From contig MNCI01014459.1 in NCBI GenBank assembly GCA_015680685.1, positions 5,335-69,334 on the forward strand: a DNA stretch of 64,000 nt, given 5' to 3'. The DNA is from Gnetum montanum. Taxonomy: Eukaryota > Streptophyta > Gnetopsida > Gnetales > Gnetaceae. The first letter of the stretch is position 1; each line of letters opens with the position of its first letter. The position numbers and the translations under genes are program-made. Positions 34,446 to 46,725 of the stretch are shown piece after piece. The notes beneath the pieces are model-generated. The model was not told where the DNA came from, ran no database searches, and saw only the letters and a program-made list of their open reading frames with translations.

Positions 34446-37400
34446 TCTTGCAATATAAAAATACTTCATTGATTTTCTACAAGTTAGATGAATGTGAAAA
34501 GTGGTATGCGATGGAATTTTTTAAAGACATAGTCTTTAGAAAAACTAATGACAGAATTTAACTGTTAAAAATCTTAAAGCTAAAATCTCACAATTGAAGT
34601 TCAAGATGCAGTAGCTTGAATCAGAAATCTACTTTATAACAAACACCAATTATTGTTACGGTCGAGATTTAGTTGCAGAGATAATGCATGATATTCATTT
34701 TACAGCGACCATCACTGGAAGTGCAACTAATTAAGTCATAAGAGATCCACAGCCACTACCTGTAGTGCTTCATTCTGCATACCCATGAGCCACTCCTGCC
34801 CATAAATCCAATTTAGCTGAGTTCGATTTTTTTTTTTTTTTTCATCTTCCAGTTATTCTCAAATAGATCCTATGAATGGTTCTATGTGTAGCCTTTCATA
34901 TGCACTGAGTACTAAGCTATAATAAAACAGTCTGTTTCATAGTGTCTCCTATTAATATCTTCTGTCGTCATGACTGAGGAAGATAATGTTATGGGACAAC
35001 AGTGTTGTTTGTTGGTACTTAGACATCACAAAGATACATATCCCTTGTCGTTTTGTTGCCTATGATTATACCTCTCACATATGAATAATCACTTAACAGA
35101 CTAATGCATGAAGGGGAATGCCAGCTTGATATTGGTTAAGACATCAGACTTTTCAGAGAAATGAATACGTTTTAATATCAACTTTTTAAAACTAGCCAAG
35201 CAAGACCGAATGGTGTACTGAAATATTAGTATAGTACAACCAAAATAGAAAATTTGAAAGGAAAATTTTTTTAAAAGAATTCAAATAGGACGGAATAAAA
35301 TTAAATGTCCTTCGCAATTTGTGGTACTCTGAAACTCAGTTACGTTGCATATTCCATATGTTGCTAGTCTAAATTGTCTTAATTGTTTATTGTTGTAAGA
35401 ATGTCTTGTACCTGAAATTTGCAGTTGCAAAATGATGAGGAACGACAATTGGCCTAAGAAACACCCAACCAGCCACCTGTGAATTGCAATCTTGGAATCA
35501 TAACCTGTGAATCGCCCTCTTCCTATGGAATCACCAGGAATGAACACAACCAGGGGAGACACAGTTGCAAAATAAAGTGCCAAAATTTAGCTCTTTATAC
35601 AAGAAAATATGCAAAATAAAGTACGACAAAATTAAGTGCCAAAATAAAAGTTGTATAAAGTGCCAAAATTTTTATTACAAAATTAGAAGGTTTAAAAATG
35701 AGGAAAAGAAAGATAAATTATCCTAGACATAGTAGAAATAAAAATAACAATAAAATAGAAGTAACTATTTAATACCACAAAATATTTTAATAAAAATAGT
35801 TCCATTATTTAGATTGTAAAGTTGATAAGGATATAAGAAATGGGATAAGAGAGAATGGAAAAAATAAAGTTAAGCTAGTAGTGCATTAGGAAATAACAAG
35901 ATTTAAATAAGAGTATAATGAAAAATTTTATAAGATGATAATCAAACTTATTATCATATATAAAATGTTGATTTGTAAAATAGGTGCATAAGCAACAAAT
36001 TAGCATGAAAAATGTGAATGCTCATCACAAAATGAGAGAAATTCTATAATGCAAATATTAGTGAAATATTTTGAGTATCATATATTATAGATAAACTAAA
36101 GAAATAATATCTTAAATGATTTGGCTATGTTCAAATTATCAAAATCAAATAATGCATATCTCGTAAAAATGTTGCCATATCACAATTCCAAAACAACCAT
36201 TCAAAGAAAGATAAAACAAGAGATGGGAAAATTAATTATAATATATATGAAAAGATTCAAATAAATCCAACTTTGGTTCTTGATAAAGGTTAATAGTCAA
36301 AGAGAACTTATGTAATTGAATCCATAGTGTTGAGACAAGGTTAGGATAATGATAATAATATTAAAAATAAAAGGAAATATTGCCTAATTTCATTCTATCA
36401 AATATGCATTGTGAAATGTTATTTATTTAGTTTTTGATAACTATATCCTAATCAAGCTTGTGTAAATTGATTTAAAGTGAATATTGATAAATTTAATGTA
36501 TTGCTATTTGTAATGCAATTTAACTTTTAGAAGCTTTATTTACAATTAGCTATGCTTGTTAGAATTATACAATTAATTTAACCAAGCTTCATCTTATTTG
36601 TTAAAGTAAATATTTGATGATTCCTTCCTTTTCAACACTTCCAATTTTTTTTAAAAAAAACATTACCGTAACTTATCTCCTAAAATAATGCCCAAATAAA
36701 TATTTATCTACCTATAAAAAGATTTCAAAAATTGAAGCCTATCAAGGTTGTTCAAGGCTCATCTTGTGTTTCTTTTTATTAGAATTGCTGTAACTTAAAC
36801 TTGAATACATTTACCTTATGATACGTGTGTCTCATCTATGCATCCTCTAAACTTGTTTCTTAGAGAATTTAAGAATCTACCATAAAATTTCATTTTAATT
36901 ACTAAAATATTATTCTTTGTTATAATTTTTTTATATTGTTTAGTTTAGATGATAAAATTAATATTAAATAATATTTTTCATAGTTTATATATGCATGTAT
37001 ACTAATATTACTAGTCATTTAAACTTATTTTTTATAAACATTTCACGTATTCTTAAATCTTTTTTTATATACATGTCATACAGTACTAGAAAATCACTCT
37101 TCCCTTGAATTATTAAGCTTTGTATTAAGAAGGAAAGCAAATTCAAGTTGCCAAATACTATCAACAAGATGTTGGATTATGCCAAGGCTAAAACAGTCTT
37201 GGATTTTCCTTAATCTCTAAACACAATACACATGTTGTTTATAATGCCTCCAATATAATTTAGACTTACAAATTCCTATACAAAGTAATAGACTTATAAA
37301 ATGAGAGAAGGGTTTAGAGAACTTAAATTTTTGCTTTCTTTTCTTCTAAAATTTAATTTATAGTGGATTCATCATCAACTACAATATGTTTTTCAAGGGT

Positions 37401-37854
37401 AATAGAGAAAAATAAATAGTTGAGTTGGTTATGAGGTTGTTAAGAAGTACCTCTAGTCAAGGTTAGAATCTGAATTTACTATTACAAGTTTACACTTTTT
37501 TATTTAAGCTCCTTGCAAAAAATTCAAGTACTTTCATACTTTCAACCTATAATGAATTCAAAATAGAATAAGTAATTTCAAGGCTTTCAAAGTTGTTTAT
37601 GTTCATGCAATACAATTTTACATCATCTCCCATTAGAAAATCATAAATGCAATGTGAAAACCATAAATATTGGTAGCTTGCCCTCATGTATCTTAAATAT
37701 TATACTATATACAAACTTATTAGTAGGTATATTTGGATTTTTTAAAAAAATTATTCTCTATCCTTCCTTTTTCGTTATGTGGAGTCACCATTGGAACTCT
37801 CTCTATCCTTAATTGAGAGCTCTTTGCCTCATCTAATTCTATGTCATTTTATTT
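34446..37854. other. AT-rich low-feature DNA
   Basis: No gene, LTR or coding motif was recognised. Notable items are a T16 run at 34827-34842 and a very AT-rich block from about 35580 to 37100. The longest frame (minus, 35281-35583, 100 codons) has no known motif. This stretch keeps more CpG than 1-31 kb, so it may be genuinely low-copy DNA. Confidence 0.4.
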
Positions 37855-38083
37855 TGTAACAATCCGGTATGTATGAATACTTGGTTGTGCCCTAACTTGG
37901 GTTTCCTCTTTAGTTGTGCCCTAACTTGGGTTTGCTCCTTTAATACTCGTTTATTTATAAGGCTTTTCCTAAGTTTCATTCACAGTCCTCTCATCTTTCC
38001 CTTCCCCTTAAGCCTATCACTTATTCAATATGTTGTAATTGATGCACTTTTAATTTCAATAAAACTTCTTTTCGGATCCGACA
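37855..38083 (+). repeat. Possible small LTR or TRIM-like terminal repeat
   Basis: The segment starts TGTAACAATCCGG and ends CGGATCCGACA, giving TG/CA termini. It contains a 27-bp tandem-like doubling of 'ttgtgccctaacttgggttt' (37883-37935), a TATA-like 'atttataagg' near 37950 and a polyadenylation-like 'ttcaataaaactt' just before the end. These are features of short copia or TRIM LTRs. No second copy is seen in the window, so a solo LTR or the 3' end of an unrelated transcript are alternatives. Confidence 0.3.
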
Positions 38084-38749
38084 CCCCGTACAGGGTAAAC
38101 TTGCCTTTGTCCATATATTTTCCGGCCGAAGACCCGTTTTAACCTTGGCTGCGTGAACGTACCAACACGTGGTTGTTCACACGACGTTGATGCACAGGTG
38201 CGAGCGCGTCTTGGCCCAAAGCCACGATGGATACCAAGCACGACGCTATTAGGTTGGGATGCCAATAAATAAATAAACTTCTTCCTTAAATTTTAAATGT
38301 TAATAATATTGATTTTAACCTTTAAATAATACATATAAAGGTGCAAATTTAATGCCAAAAATTTATATTTAAAGGAAGAGGTAATAACATCAATGAGAAA
38401 TGGATGCTGTAAATTGAAAAATGCTATTTATCATAAGTGTAATGGTTGGTTGATACAAATGCTTGATAATTCTTTCTAAAATAAAGAATGCAGGATGTAG
38501 ATAGATGTAGATGGATGTAGATAGGTTCTGGTAGATACCAGCAAGGATGGACGGACACCGGCAGGATGGCTGGCGTCCGATGGGACCCGCTCGCAAATAA
38601 GTGGTTGCAACCACTTTGCTCTGTCAGCGCAAGCCGAACTTTGCCGGCAGGCCTTTCCCCGTAAAACCCTGCTGGACCTCCTGCTACTCCTGTGCTGGCC
38701 TGAAATGCCTTCATTCTCGGCAGTCTCGGATGAACCTCCATCAAGATAC
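38084..38749. other. CpG-retaining spacer with overlapping chance frames
   Basis: This stretch is richer in GC and CpG than its surroundings. 38424-38802 carries open frames of about 100 codons in several phases on both strands. None shows a recognised motif, and the overlap is best explained by base composition. It includes a 'gatgtagatagatgtagatg' short repeat near 38496. Confidence 0.35.
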
Positions 38750-38843
38750 CTCCAAAGTGCGTAATATGTATATATATCCAAGGCTGGAAATGGAAGCTCC
38801 AAAGTATGTAATAAGAATATATATCGAAGGCTGGAAATGGACG
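38750..38843. repeat. 47-bp tandem duplication
   Basis: Unit 1 (38750-38796) and unit 2 (38797-38843) match at about 40 of 47 positions. They share 'ctccaaagt', an 'atatatatc' core and 'aaggctggaaatgga'. Confidence 0.9.
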
Positions 38844-39247
38844 TTTTGGAGATTTTGGCCGTACGAAAGTTCAGAATTTTATAACAGCTGTAACTAGACG
38901 CCTGTCATTCACAACGTAAAATCAAAACAGCCAGAAAGCACGATAATTTTTCTTAATTTATGATGTGTTCACATTTTGTTGTTAGAATGTTTGCAATTTT
39001 TTAAAAGTTTTCTTCTGATGTTACAACCTCAGCTTGCTTTTGTATGTAATTTTGATATATTCTGTATGTAAACTTTGTAAGCATGTGATATTAAAGGTAA
39101 CTTTAACCGTAAAAACTAGATAGCAACATATCGTGTTTTCTGGCATTATGATAGACCGTGTGACTTGAACTCTGTGTTTTCTCCATAAAATTTTGTGACT
39201 TGAAACGTAAGACGTGGCATGCTAGGACACAAATAAACCATCAAACG
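38844..39247. other. Spacer, nothing recognised
   Basis: No gene or repeat was recognised between the 47-bp duplication and the GC-rich coding-like patch. Confidence 0.4.
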
Positions 39248-39249
39248 CT

Positions 39250-39362
39250 GGGGCCGCGGCTATCAAACTCACCCTGAACATCAAGGATAGGGACGGCGCT
39301 CAGCAGCTCATCGTCCCCATGGCGATGCCATGTCAGTACGCCCGGGACAAATTTTACCTTAA
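39250..39362 (+). other. GC-rich coding-like fragment of unknown origin
   Basis: A stop-free plus-strand stretch of about 37 codons (reading AIKLTLNIKDRDGAQQ... then LIVPMAMPCQYARDKFYLN) stands out from AT-rich flanks by codon-like GC content and CpG. It is too short to identify. It could be an exon relic, a processed-gene fragment or part of an unrecognised transposon. Confidence 0.25.
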
Positions 39363-40302
39363 CATTTTGCTTTTATAAAAAATGTAATTATTGTTTAAAT
39401 GATTTCCCTACGATAGTAGGAACTCGACTTGCCCCTCTTTTCCCAACTTTTGCCGCTAGCCGAGCCCATATTCTTATCATGATAATGATATTGAATTCGA
39501 ATCAAAATCGGATCGAATATTTAATTCAATGAATAATGATATTGTAAACAGGCTTTTGTATCACTGTTTGACCGTATCAAACACTTTTTATAAAGACAGC
39601 ACACTGGTCCAGGGCTTGATCATATACAATTTGGATCCAACATTTTCATTATTTTATCCGTACATGAGCTACTCAGATGCAATTTCGCAAAAAAAAAAAA
39701 AAAAAAACATATATCACAGGTTGGAAGGCCACTGTCTGTGTATTTCCCACTCTGCCGTATGTTCCCCTTTAATTATACGCATTCATCTGTCCTTGGTGTT
39801 GTTTATTGCTGTCATGAAAAAGGTTTAATATCATCGAGGAGATTAAACCCCCTGCCATCTCTCGGAACTCTGATCTGGTTTTGCTGCTGAAGCTCGCTCC
39901 ACTGCCCTACTGTAAATAAGACTGGTTACAACAAATTCTGAATTAGGAAATTGATAACCTTGTGGTAAGATATTTAAAGTTATAAAATTACAAATACAAG
40001 ATGAATCTCGAAGAATTTTTTAAAGCCTTGTCTTTTGAAACTTGAAAATTCTTTTAAATCTAGCTCACAACTGGCCCATCCTGCATCGGGTGTGCGCCTG
40101 GCTTTCCTTTTTCCTTTGCACATGATCTGCATCCAAAAATTCTACGGCAGTGTTTTTAAATCCAACAAACAATCACTGTTTCACTGATCAACTCCCGATT
40201 CTCACGTCACCCAGACCCAATATATTTAATGACTTTTTAAAGTATCATACCATGATCGCCAAATACGCAGACTAAGACGCCATAGTCTTTTGGCCAACCG
40301 TG
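39363..40302. other. Spacer with a 19-base A run
   Basis: No gene is recognised. A pure A run at 39689-39707 could be the tail of a short retroposon, but no matching body with a polymerase III promoter was identified upstream. Confidence 0.4.
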
Positions 40303-40340
40303 ACCGTTCCAAACCTGTATTACCGTTCCAAACCTGTATT
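40303..40340. repeat. 19-bp tandem duplication
   Basis: ACCGTTCCAAACCTGTATT occurs twice head to tail without mismatch (40303-40321 and 40322-40340). A partial 'aacctgtatttcgtt' follows near 40396. Confidence 0.95.
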
Positions 40341-41086
40341 TTGTTTTTTACGTAAAGGAAACGGCAGGCTATTTAACTGTTCTTAACCTGTTAAACCTGT
40401 ATTTCGTTGACGTGGCCAAGTTAAAGGAACATCGCACGCAGGGCGTTTAAACTGCTCGGTTTTGGACCACTCTCAGCTCGTCGCTCTTTTGGTGTAAAGG
40501 ATTTAAGTGCCAGAACCGAACATGGTCCCACCCACCTAATTATGCAAAAGTCATTGTTCTTCATCTATTTTACATTGCTCCACTTAAGTATATGCCACTA
40601 CGGTGATGGGCCATACTTAAAGTCACATCCCATTTTTAAGAGTGATTTCAATTCCACATGGTCTAGGGTTTCGGCGTTTTTTCCTTAATTTTGGTGTGAA
40701 ATACATCAATTTCTTATGTGATGCATCATCATAACACATGGAAGAAAATGTCAATAACACTTTAAAATTTTTTAAAATGGTATTTAATTTTAAAATAAAT
40801 AAATTAATTAGTAAGAAAATAGGTGAGCTTTTACTTATTTTTATAAAATTTTTATCATAATATAAATTAATAGTAATATAATTAACGTTGATTTTCATTT
40901 ATAATACAAAATTACATGGTGTAAGAGGTTTATGACTGCCTCATTGCTTTCTTTTTTAACTTTCCAGAATTTAAAATTTGTTGCGTACACGCCAGTTGCC
41001 ATAGAATGCTGAAAATTTCAAACTCTTGATCGTATGCACGAACCTACCGCGTTCGCGTGCATGCACCATACGTTATTTACGTTATT
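40341..41086. other. Spacer, nothing recognised
   Basis: Contains AT-rich and moderately CpG-rich parts. A minus-strand frame of 91 codons (40623-40898) is AT-driven and lacks a known motif. Confidence 0.4.
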
Positions 41087-41316
41087 TATTTATAATTTTA
41101 TATGAGTAGCCATGAAGCTCCCATATCCCGAAAAGGGCGTAACTTTGCATGGGTTCCAGCGCTTGAGTTTTGATTGCTGCGAATTATATATTAAAATTAT
41201 GTATTTATAATTTTATATGCATAGCCATGAAGCTTGCATATCCGGAAAAATGCGTTACTTTGCAAGGGTTTCTAGCGCTTTAGTTTCGATTGCTGCGAAT
41301 TATATATCAGAATTAT
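41087..41316. repeat. 115-bp tandem duplication
   Basis: Unit 1 is 41087-41201 and unit 2 41202-41316. The units share 'tatttataattttatatg', 'tagccatgaagct', 'catatcc-gaaaa' and 'gattgctgcgaattatatat', with about 15 differences. No open frame spans it. Confidence 0.9.
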
Positions 41317-43104
41317 AAATATTCTCTCCCCTCACGTGATCAAGCTTACTATGCTGCCAAAAAATAAATAAATAAATTATTTCGGTCTTTGGTAACCCAA
41401 ATATATATATATATTTGCTCTATGAAAGTGTAAAGAATCAAAATGCAAATGCAAATCAGGTTTAACTTTCAAAATATTGATATTACCAGAGAAATGTAAT
41501 CTTTGGGATTTACAGTACCTTCATAATAATTTTCTTGAAATAGATTATGGAGGCATTCATCCCACTATTCTTAATTTTCTTTTATCTTGACTTTTGCATA
41601 CCCATGGTTGCATCTATATATTTGGAATAAAGTGCAAGTAGTCACATACTAGCATTTAATGTAAAAAGATTTTGAATAAGCAGCTAGGACACAGATTTAT
41701 AAAATGCAACACACTTAAAAAATTTGAAATGCATTATTACAATAAAGTGCAAGAACTTTGGAAGGAACAAAATCATGGAATTATTGAACAAACTAACAGA
41801 TAATTATTGAACAACCTAATTAGATAGAGCATACAGGATAGTGATTGCAAATAAAATGTTCAAAAAAATGTAGTATATAATACGATTTTGAATAGTTGAG
41901 CTTTAAACAAACTTAGTCAATTTATCCGGATCACTGAGAACTTGCTTGACATTAACATTTTCACCATGCGCTTATTTTGGGGAACCTTTCATCAATTTGG
42001 AGGTTTAATTTTCTTACAGCTTCTAAAGCCCTGAACAATGAAGCAAATGCCACAAGAAAAATGTCCACAAATCCAAATTCTTGAACATTAAAGTATGAAC
42101 TATTATTTTGGGCCAAAATGCCTTCTAAAATTGTGAGGGATTTCACCACTGTTGCCTTGGCTTTTATTATATTTAGGGAGTATGATTTGGTCCACTAGGA
42201 GGTATTAATTCATGAATACCCCCTTAATTCATGAATTAATAGCTAAACTCTAGGGTTTAATATTATTAGCTGTGAGTATCAAGATAGTAAAGCCCTAAAG
42301 AGTTTAGATAAGGCCTTAAAGAGAAGGATGAGAATGGATTATTACCCAGTTAATTGCTATTTTTTTTATTTTGGAATGCATTTCATAAAAAATGCCCTCT
42401 CAATTCATGATACTCTTTAGGATATAAATACAACCTCATAGTAGACCAAAACATACTCCCTAGAAATCCCAATAGCTAGTTCTCTCTAGAATGAGATGCA
42501 TAATGATAGCTCATCCTTGTTAGAAAGAGGGATTTCACAATCCTGGGTAAGGTAATGGGAGTTATGTCTTTTGTGTTCAAAGGGTTGAATTCACTTACTG
42601 CTATGTTATTTTATTTTATTTTGAAACACATTTCACTATTTGGGGTTGTCACACCTCTCCCCACCAACACTGCCATAGTGACATCACCCAAAGCTACCTC
42701 CATCAAAAGAGGGAGACATAGCTACATTATCCAAAAGCTACTGTCTGAGGGTATTACCTCCAACAAAAGGGAGAGATAGTGACATTATCCAAAGCAGTAG
42801 TGGAAGGGTGCTACCACCTCGCATATAGTGGAAACAACAACAACATCACCCCTAAGACTATAGTGAGAGTGTGCCATCTCACCCCACCATGATTGAGTGA
42901 TAATGACATCATCCACCCCTTGGGCTAGGATTTCTTCATCCCTAAACTAGTGGCCTCCTCCAGGTGCCACCTTAAGAAAGTGAGGGAGCTAAAGCAACAT
43001 CGTACACCTGGGGCTACCATCCCTATTCAAACCTGCACATCACAAACCCCCTATTTTGACCTCCACTCCATAGATCTCCTATAGGAAGTTTTTCACTATC
43101 CGGG
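41317..43104. other. Spacer upstream of element C
   Basis: Includes an (AT)n run at about 41400-41417, a palindromic 'aattcatgaatt' near 42225, and a stretch (about 42655-42960) of loosely repeated 'tagtgacat-a-ccaaag' phrases that may be degenerate tandem repeats. No gene was recognised. Confidence 0.4.
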
Positions 43105-44042
43105 TGATGAGTGGTGAGGTACCCCTACACTCAACCATACAAAACGAGTGTAGCACGCACAATCTGGTCGAACTCCGTAGACTAAATGCCTAAACGCCCC
43201 ATGGAACACTTGGGGTTAATCATTCGTTGTCTTCCCAAACTTACTTGTTGTTGTTACAGTGTATGATTAAGTAAGTCCGAGGTATATGATTTTTTTGATC
43301 TTTTATGGTTTTATGTCTTCTATACTAAGAGCAAAGGGTTGAGAAACTAACTAACTCTAACTAATGTCCTAAGTCTAAATTAACTAGCGTCAACATCCAT
43401 TCCCACTCACCGTACACACCCTGAACTATGCAACTATGGCTACCACACGCTAATCGTTACTGGGATCACCACACGTAATGCACGTGCTCGAAGTGGTCAT
43501 ACTGAGGCACCTAACTAGCCTAAGCGTGATGAGCAGCCGATTCCTTGAATAGCCGTACACATCCGTAGATGCTCGTAATCAAGTCGTACTCATCCCGTGT
43601 TCTAGGAGACAAGGGTGAGAGAATCTAATTGCGATGAGTAGCCGATTCCTTGGTTAGCCGTACACATTCGTCAATGCTCGTAACCAAGTCGTACTCATGT
43701 CGCTCTAACAACAGGTAATAAATAACATGTAATAAAACCTATCCATGTACTACAAGGTTTATCTACAAAGCTCGTCTTTATTGCCATACACAACTTGCAT
43801 TCAGGTACAAAGCTACTCGAATAAAGAACCGTTCACTTGGGGACTCCTACTGCGGGCACATGGAAAATATTCTATCTCTGAAGTGACTAAACTACCAGAG
43901 CTTTGCTACTTCTAGCCTAGGATGAGAAATGAGGGGAGTGTCGCCTCTTATTTATAGATTTGGTGGCAGACTGCGATATCGTGTACGCGATATCACAGGG
44001 GACGACGCGATATCGCGGTGCATGCGATATCGTATCTCATCA
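43105..44042 (-). repeat. 3' LTR of element C
   Basis: It begins (plus strand) TGATGAGTGGTGAGG and ends TCTCATCA, pairing with 49427-50357. In the first ~210 aligned bases I count about 20 differences, nearly all transitions. On the minus strand U3 contains four GATATC palindromes (43975, 43989, 44009, 44026) within about 57 bp, each in a CG-rich context, followed by the TATA box CTATAAATAAGAGG (43957-43944). Confidence 0.9.
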
Positions 44043-44051
44043 TACCCCCAT
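44043..44051 (-). other. Polypurine tract of element C
   Basis: ATGGGGGTA on the minus strand abuts the 3' LTR. It matches the tract of element B. A second 'tacccccatgact' occurs at about 44612-44624, so the neighbourhood may be internally duplicated. Confidence 0.75.
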
Positions 44052-45530
44052 GACTGAATGAAAACTTGTCCTCGAGTTCCTTACAATAATATGAGGTAGG
44101 TATGGAATTATTGAGGGGAATGGAACTAATGGGATGACATGTGAACGGATCATTATTACAAGACTTGACAAAACTGGTGTTCATGACAACAAGGGTGAAC
44201 ACCTTATTACAATGACATCATGCCTTTGTTGGTAGCTAAAAAAGAGAGAGAGAGAAAGAAAAGTTGTTGCTGCCAATGCCAAGATTGCGCCTTCATTGTC
44301 CATTCGTAAGCACACCATCGATCTTACTTCTTGCATAGCTGCTTCTAGCATGGCTCCACTCCAAGTGTTTGCTCCAGATCTAATCCATTGTTTGCATGTC
44401 CATCATCTGCACACACAACACAATCACATATTAGCAAAGGTAATTGAATCATCATGCAATTGATACCTTGCATTGGTGTAAACTCATTGGCTAGGTTGTG
44501 GTATGGCTTATATGGATCTGAGAATATGTAACTAATGACTACCAAAGGTGTAGGGGTTAGGAAGAAAATCAAAAATTTTGGGGCTAGGAGAAAATCGAAA
44601 AAAGTAGGCCCCGTACCCCCATGACTAATCATGAACCTCTGGTAGCGTGAGAATGGAGAAAGAAAAGGAGTAATAAAGATAGATAAAAAGAGACAACTAT
44701 GGCATCGATGAAATGGATGTCAAGATGGAAATGAACAAAATAAAATTAATTGCAAAATGTTAAGGGAAAGAATTTAACTAAGGCTCCAAATAGGAATGTC
44801 AGTGGGTCCTCCCCAAAGTAGGCTCATGCCCTTAATGCCCTGACAAACCCACATTCAAAGAGTCCATAGGCCCTGGGAATATCATTTGGAACAAGAGTTA
44901 AAGTCTTAACCACCAGAATTTACCAAAAAGAAAACAATGCATCGACCAAAATATATACACCAATGATACAACTGGGAATGAGATGAACAATGGAGAGAAG
45001 GATGGAGAGAAGAGAAATGGAATGGAATCCCAAGAACAAGGTGGTGTACAGCCCCTTGTGTGTTTGATGATTAATGTGACTTGGCAAATCTCATTCCAAC
45101 TCCAACCTCAAACCAACCACATCCAGTCACTTGGCATCAATGCATTCAGTTAAACCATCCACTTGGGCAACAAGAATGCACACTCAAAGAGCCACCACCA
45201 TTCTGATGAAACAAAGGAGAGAATGGGAAGCAAGAAGGGCCTTAGTTAGAGGGAACACTTTTGGTTCCATAACTAGTGCTTGTAGCCCAAGTTTATTCGT
45301 CTAAGGGGTGTGCTTTGAATTCTCACTTTTTCTTCTCTTTTTTCTTCTTCTCTTTTTTTTTGTGTTTTTTATTTTTATGCGTGAGAACCACACCATACAA
45401 AGACTTCTTATTTTTATTGTCTCAGCTTTCGATAATTGGGTAACATCGGAACGGCAAGAAAACTCAAGAAGAAACATTCAAGCACCCAAGAGAATGACCA
45501 ACACAAAAGCATCAAGTTCCTTTGAAGTCA
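44052..45530 (-). other. 3' non-coding region of element C
   Basis: Sequence blocks match, in the same order and orientation, the region 61860-62560 of element D. Examples are the 'cctccccaaagta' phrase near 44812, 'gggccttagttagaggga' near 45236, 'ccataactagtgcttgtagccca' near 45269 and 'ggtgtgctttgaatt' near 45306. In D this block lies downstream of integrase, so in C it should follow pol. The minus-strand 95-codon frame at 44345-44632 has no recognised motif. Confidence 0.65.
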
Positions 45531-46454
45531 NNNNNNNNNNNNNNNNNNNNNNNNNNNNNNNNNNNNNNNNNNNNNNNNNNNNNNNNNNNNNNNNNNNNNN
45601 NNNNNNNNNNNNNNNNNNNNNNNNNNNNNNNNNNNNNNNNNNNNNNNNNNNNNNNNNNNNNNNNNNNNNNNNNNNNNNNNNNNNNNNNNNNNNNNNNNNN
45701 NNNNNNNNNNNNNNNNNNNNNNNNNNNNNNNNNNNNNNNNNNNNNNNNNNNNNNNNNNNNNNNNNNNNNNNNNNNNNNNNNNNNNNNNNNNNNNNNNNNN
45801 NNNNNNNNNNNNNNNNNNNNNNNNNNNNNNNNNNNNNNNNNNNNNNNNNNNNNNNNNNNNNNNNNNNNNNNNNNNNNNNNNNNNNNNNNNNNNNNNNNNN
45901 NNNNNNNNNNNNNNNNNNNNNNNNNNNNNNNNNNNNNNNNNNNNNNNNNNNNNNNNNNNNNNNNNNNNNNNNNNNNNNNNNNNNNNNNNNNNNNNNNNNN
46001 NNNNNNNNNNNNNNNNNNNNNNNNNNNNNNNNNNNNNNNNNNNNNNNNNNNNNNNNNNNNNNNNNNNNNNNNNNNNNNNNNNNNNNNNNNNNNNNNNNNN
46101 NNNNNNNNNNNNNNNNNNNNNNNNNNNNNNNNNNNNNNNNNNNNNNNNNNNNNNNNNNNNNNNNNNNNNNNNNNNNNNNNNNNNNNNNNNNNNNNNNNNN
46201 NNNNNNNNNNNNNNNNNNNNNNNNNNNNNNNNNNNNNNNNNNNNNNNNNNNNNNNNNNNNNNNNNNNNNNNNNNNNNNNNNNNNNNNNNNNNNNNNNNNN
46301 NNNNNNNNNNNNNNNNNNNNNNNNNNNNNNNNNNNNNNNNNNNNNNNNNNNNNNNNNNNNNNNNNNNNNNNNNNNNNNNNNNNNNNNNNNNNNNNNNNNN
46401 NNNNNNNNNNNNNNNNNNNNNNNNNNNNNNNNNNNNNNNNNNNNNNNNNNNNNN
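45531..46454. other. Assembly gap (924 N)
   Basis: A run of N inside element C, between the protease and the 3' non-coding region. Its true length decides whether C carries pol. Long frames across it are artefacts. Confidence 0.99.
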
Positions 46455-46725
46455 TAGCCATGCCCTTCCCATTATAATTGGGAAGTCCCCTTCGTTGTTG
46501 TTCACTTCAATCACTAGAAAATCAGCTGGGTAAGACCAACCACACACAGTGGTGATGATGTCCTCCACCAATCCCAAGGGAATGGTGATGGACTGGTCTA
46601 CCATCTCTAGTTGAATGTTGCTCTTCTTGAGTTGGGGCAGGTTCTAAGCATGATACATCTCTCGTGAAATTAAGTTGACTCTGGAACTTGAGTCAAGAAG
46701 AGCCCTATGTGGTTTATTTCTGGTG
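46455..46725 (-). pseudogene. Retropepsin-type protease remnant (element C)
   Basis: The minus strand reads ALLDSSSRVNLISREMYHA, then a TAG, then continues to DFLVIEVNNNEGDFPIIMGR followed by A-W-L at the gap edge. It aligns with the protease of element B. The active-site Gly of D-S-G is Ser here, and the I-x-G-R-A-W-L block is intact. Truncated by the gap. Confidence 0.8.

Noticed and set aside
33651-34469. Very long open frames across the first N gap
   Set aside because: They consist almost entirely of N and are translation artefacts. The only real coding content is the end of the LINE ORF2 before the gap.
38424-38897. Three overlapping frames of about 100 codons on both strands
   Set aside because: Several phases are open together and none has a motif or plausible codon pattern; base composition explains them.
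39689-39707. A19 run as a SINE tail
   Set aside because: No polymerase III promoter boxes or target duplication could be recognised around it.
40390-40440. Promoter-like boxes (TTGACGTGGCC) suggesting a gene start
   Set aside because: Single short matches to W-box and G-box-like cores, with no downstream coding sequence; chance cannot be excluded.
45308-46604. Very long open frames across the second N gap
   Set aside because: Artefacts of the N run. The supported coding part is the element C protease just right of the gap on the minus strand.
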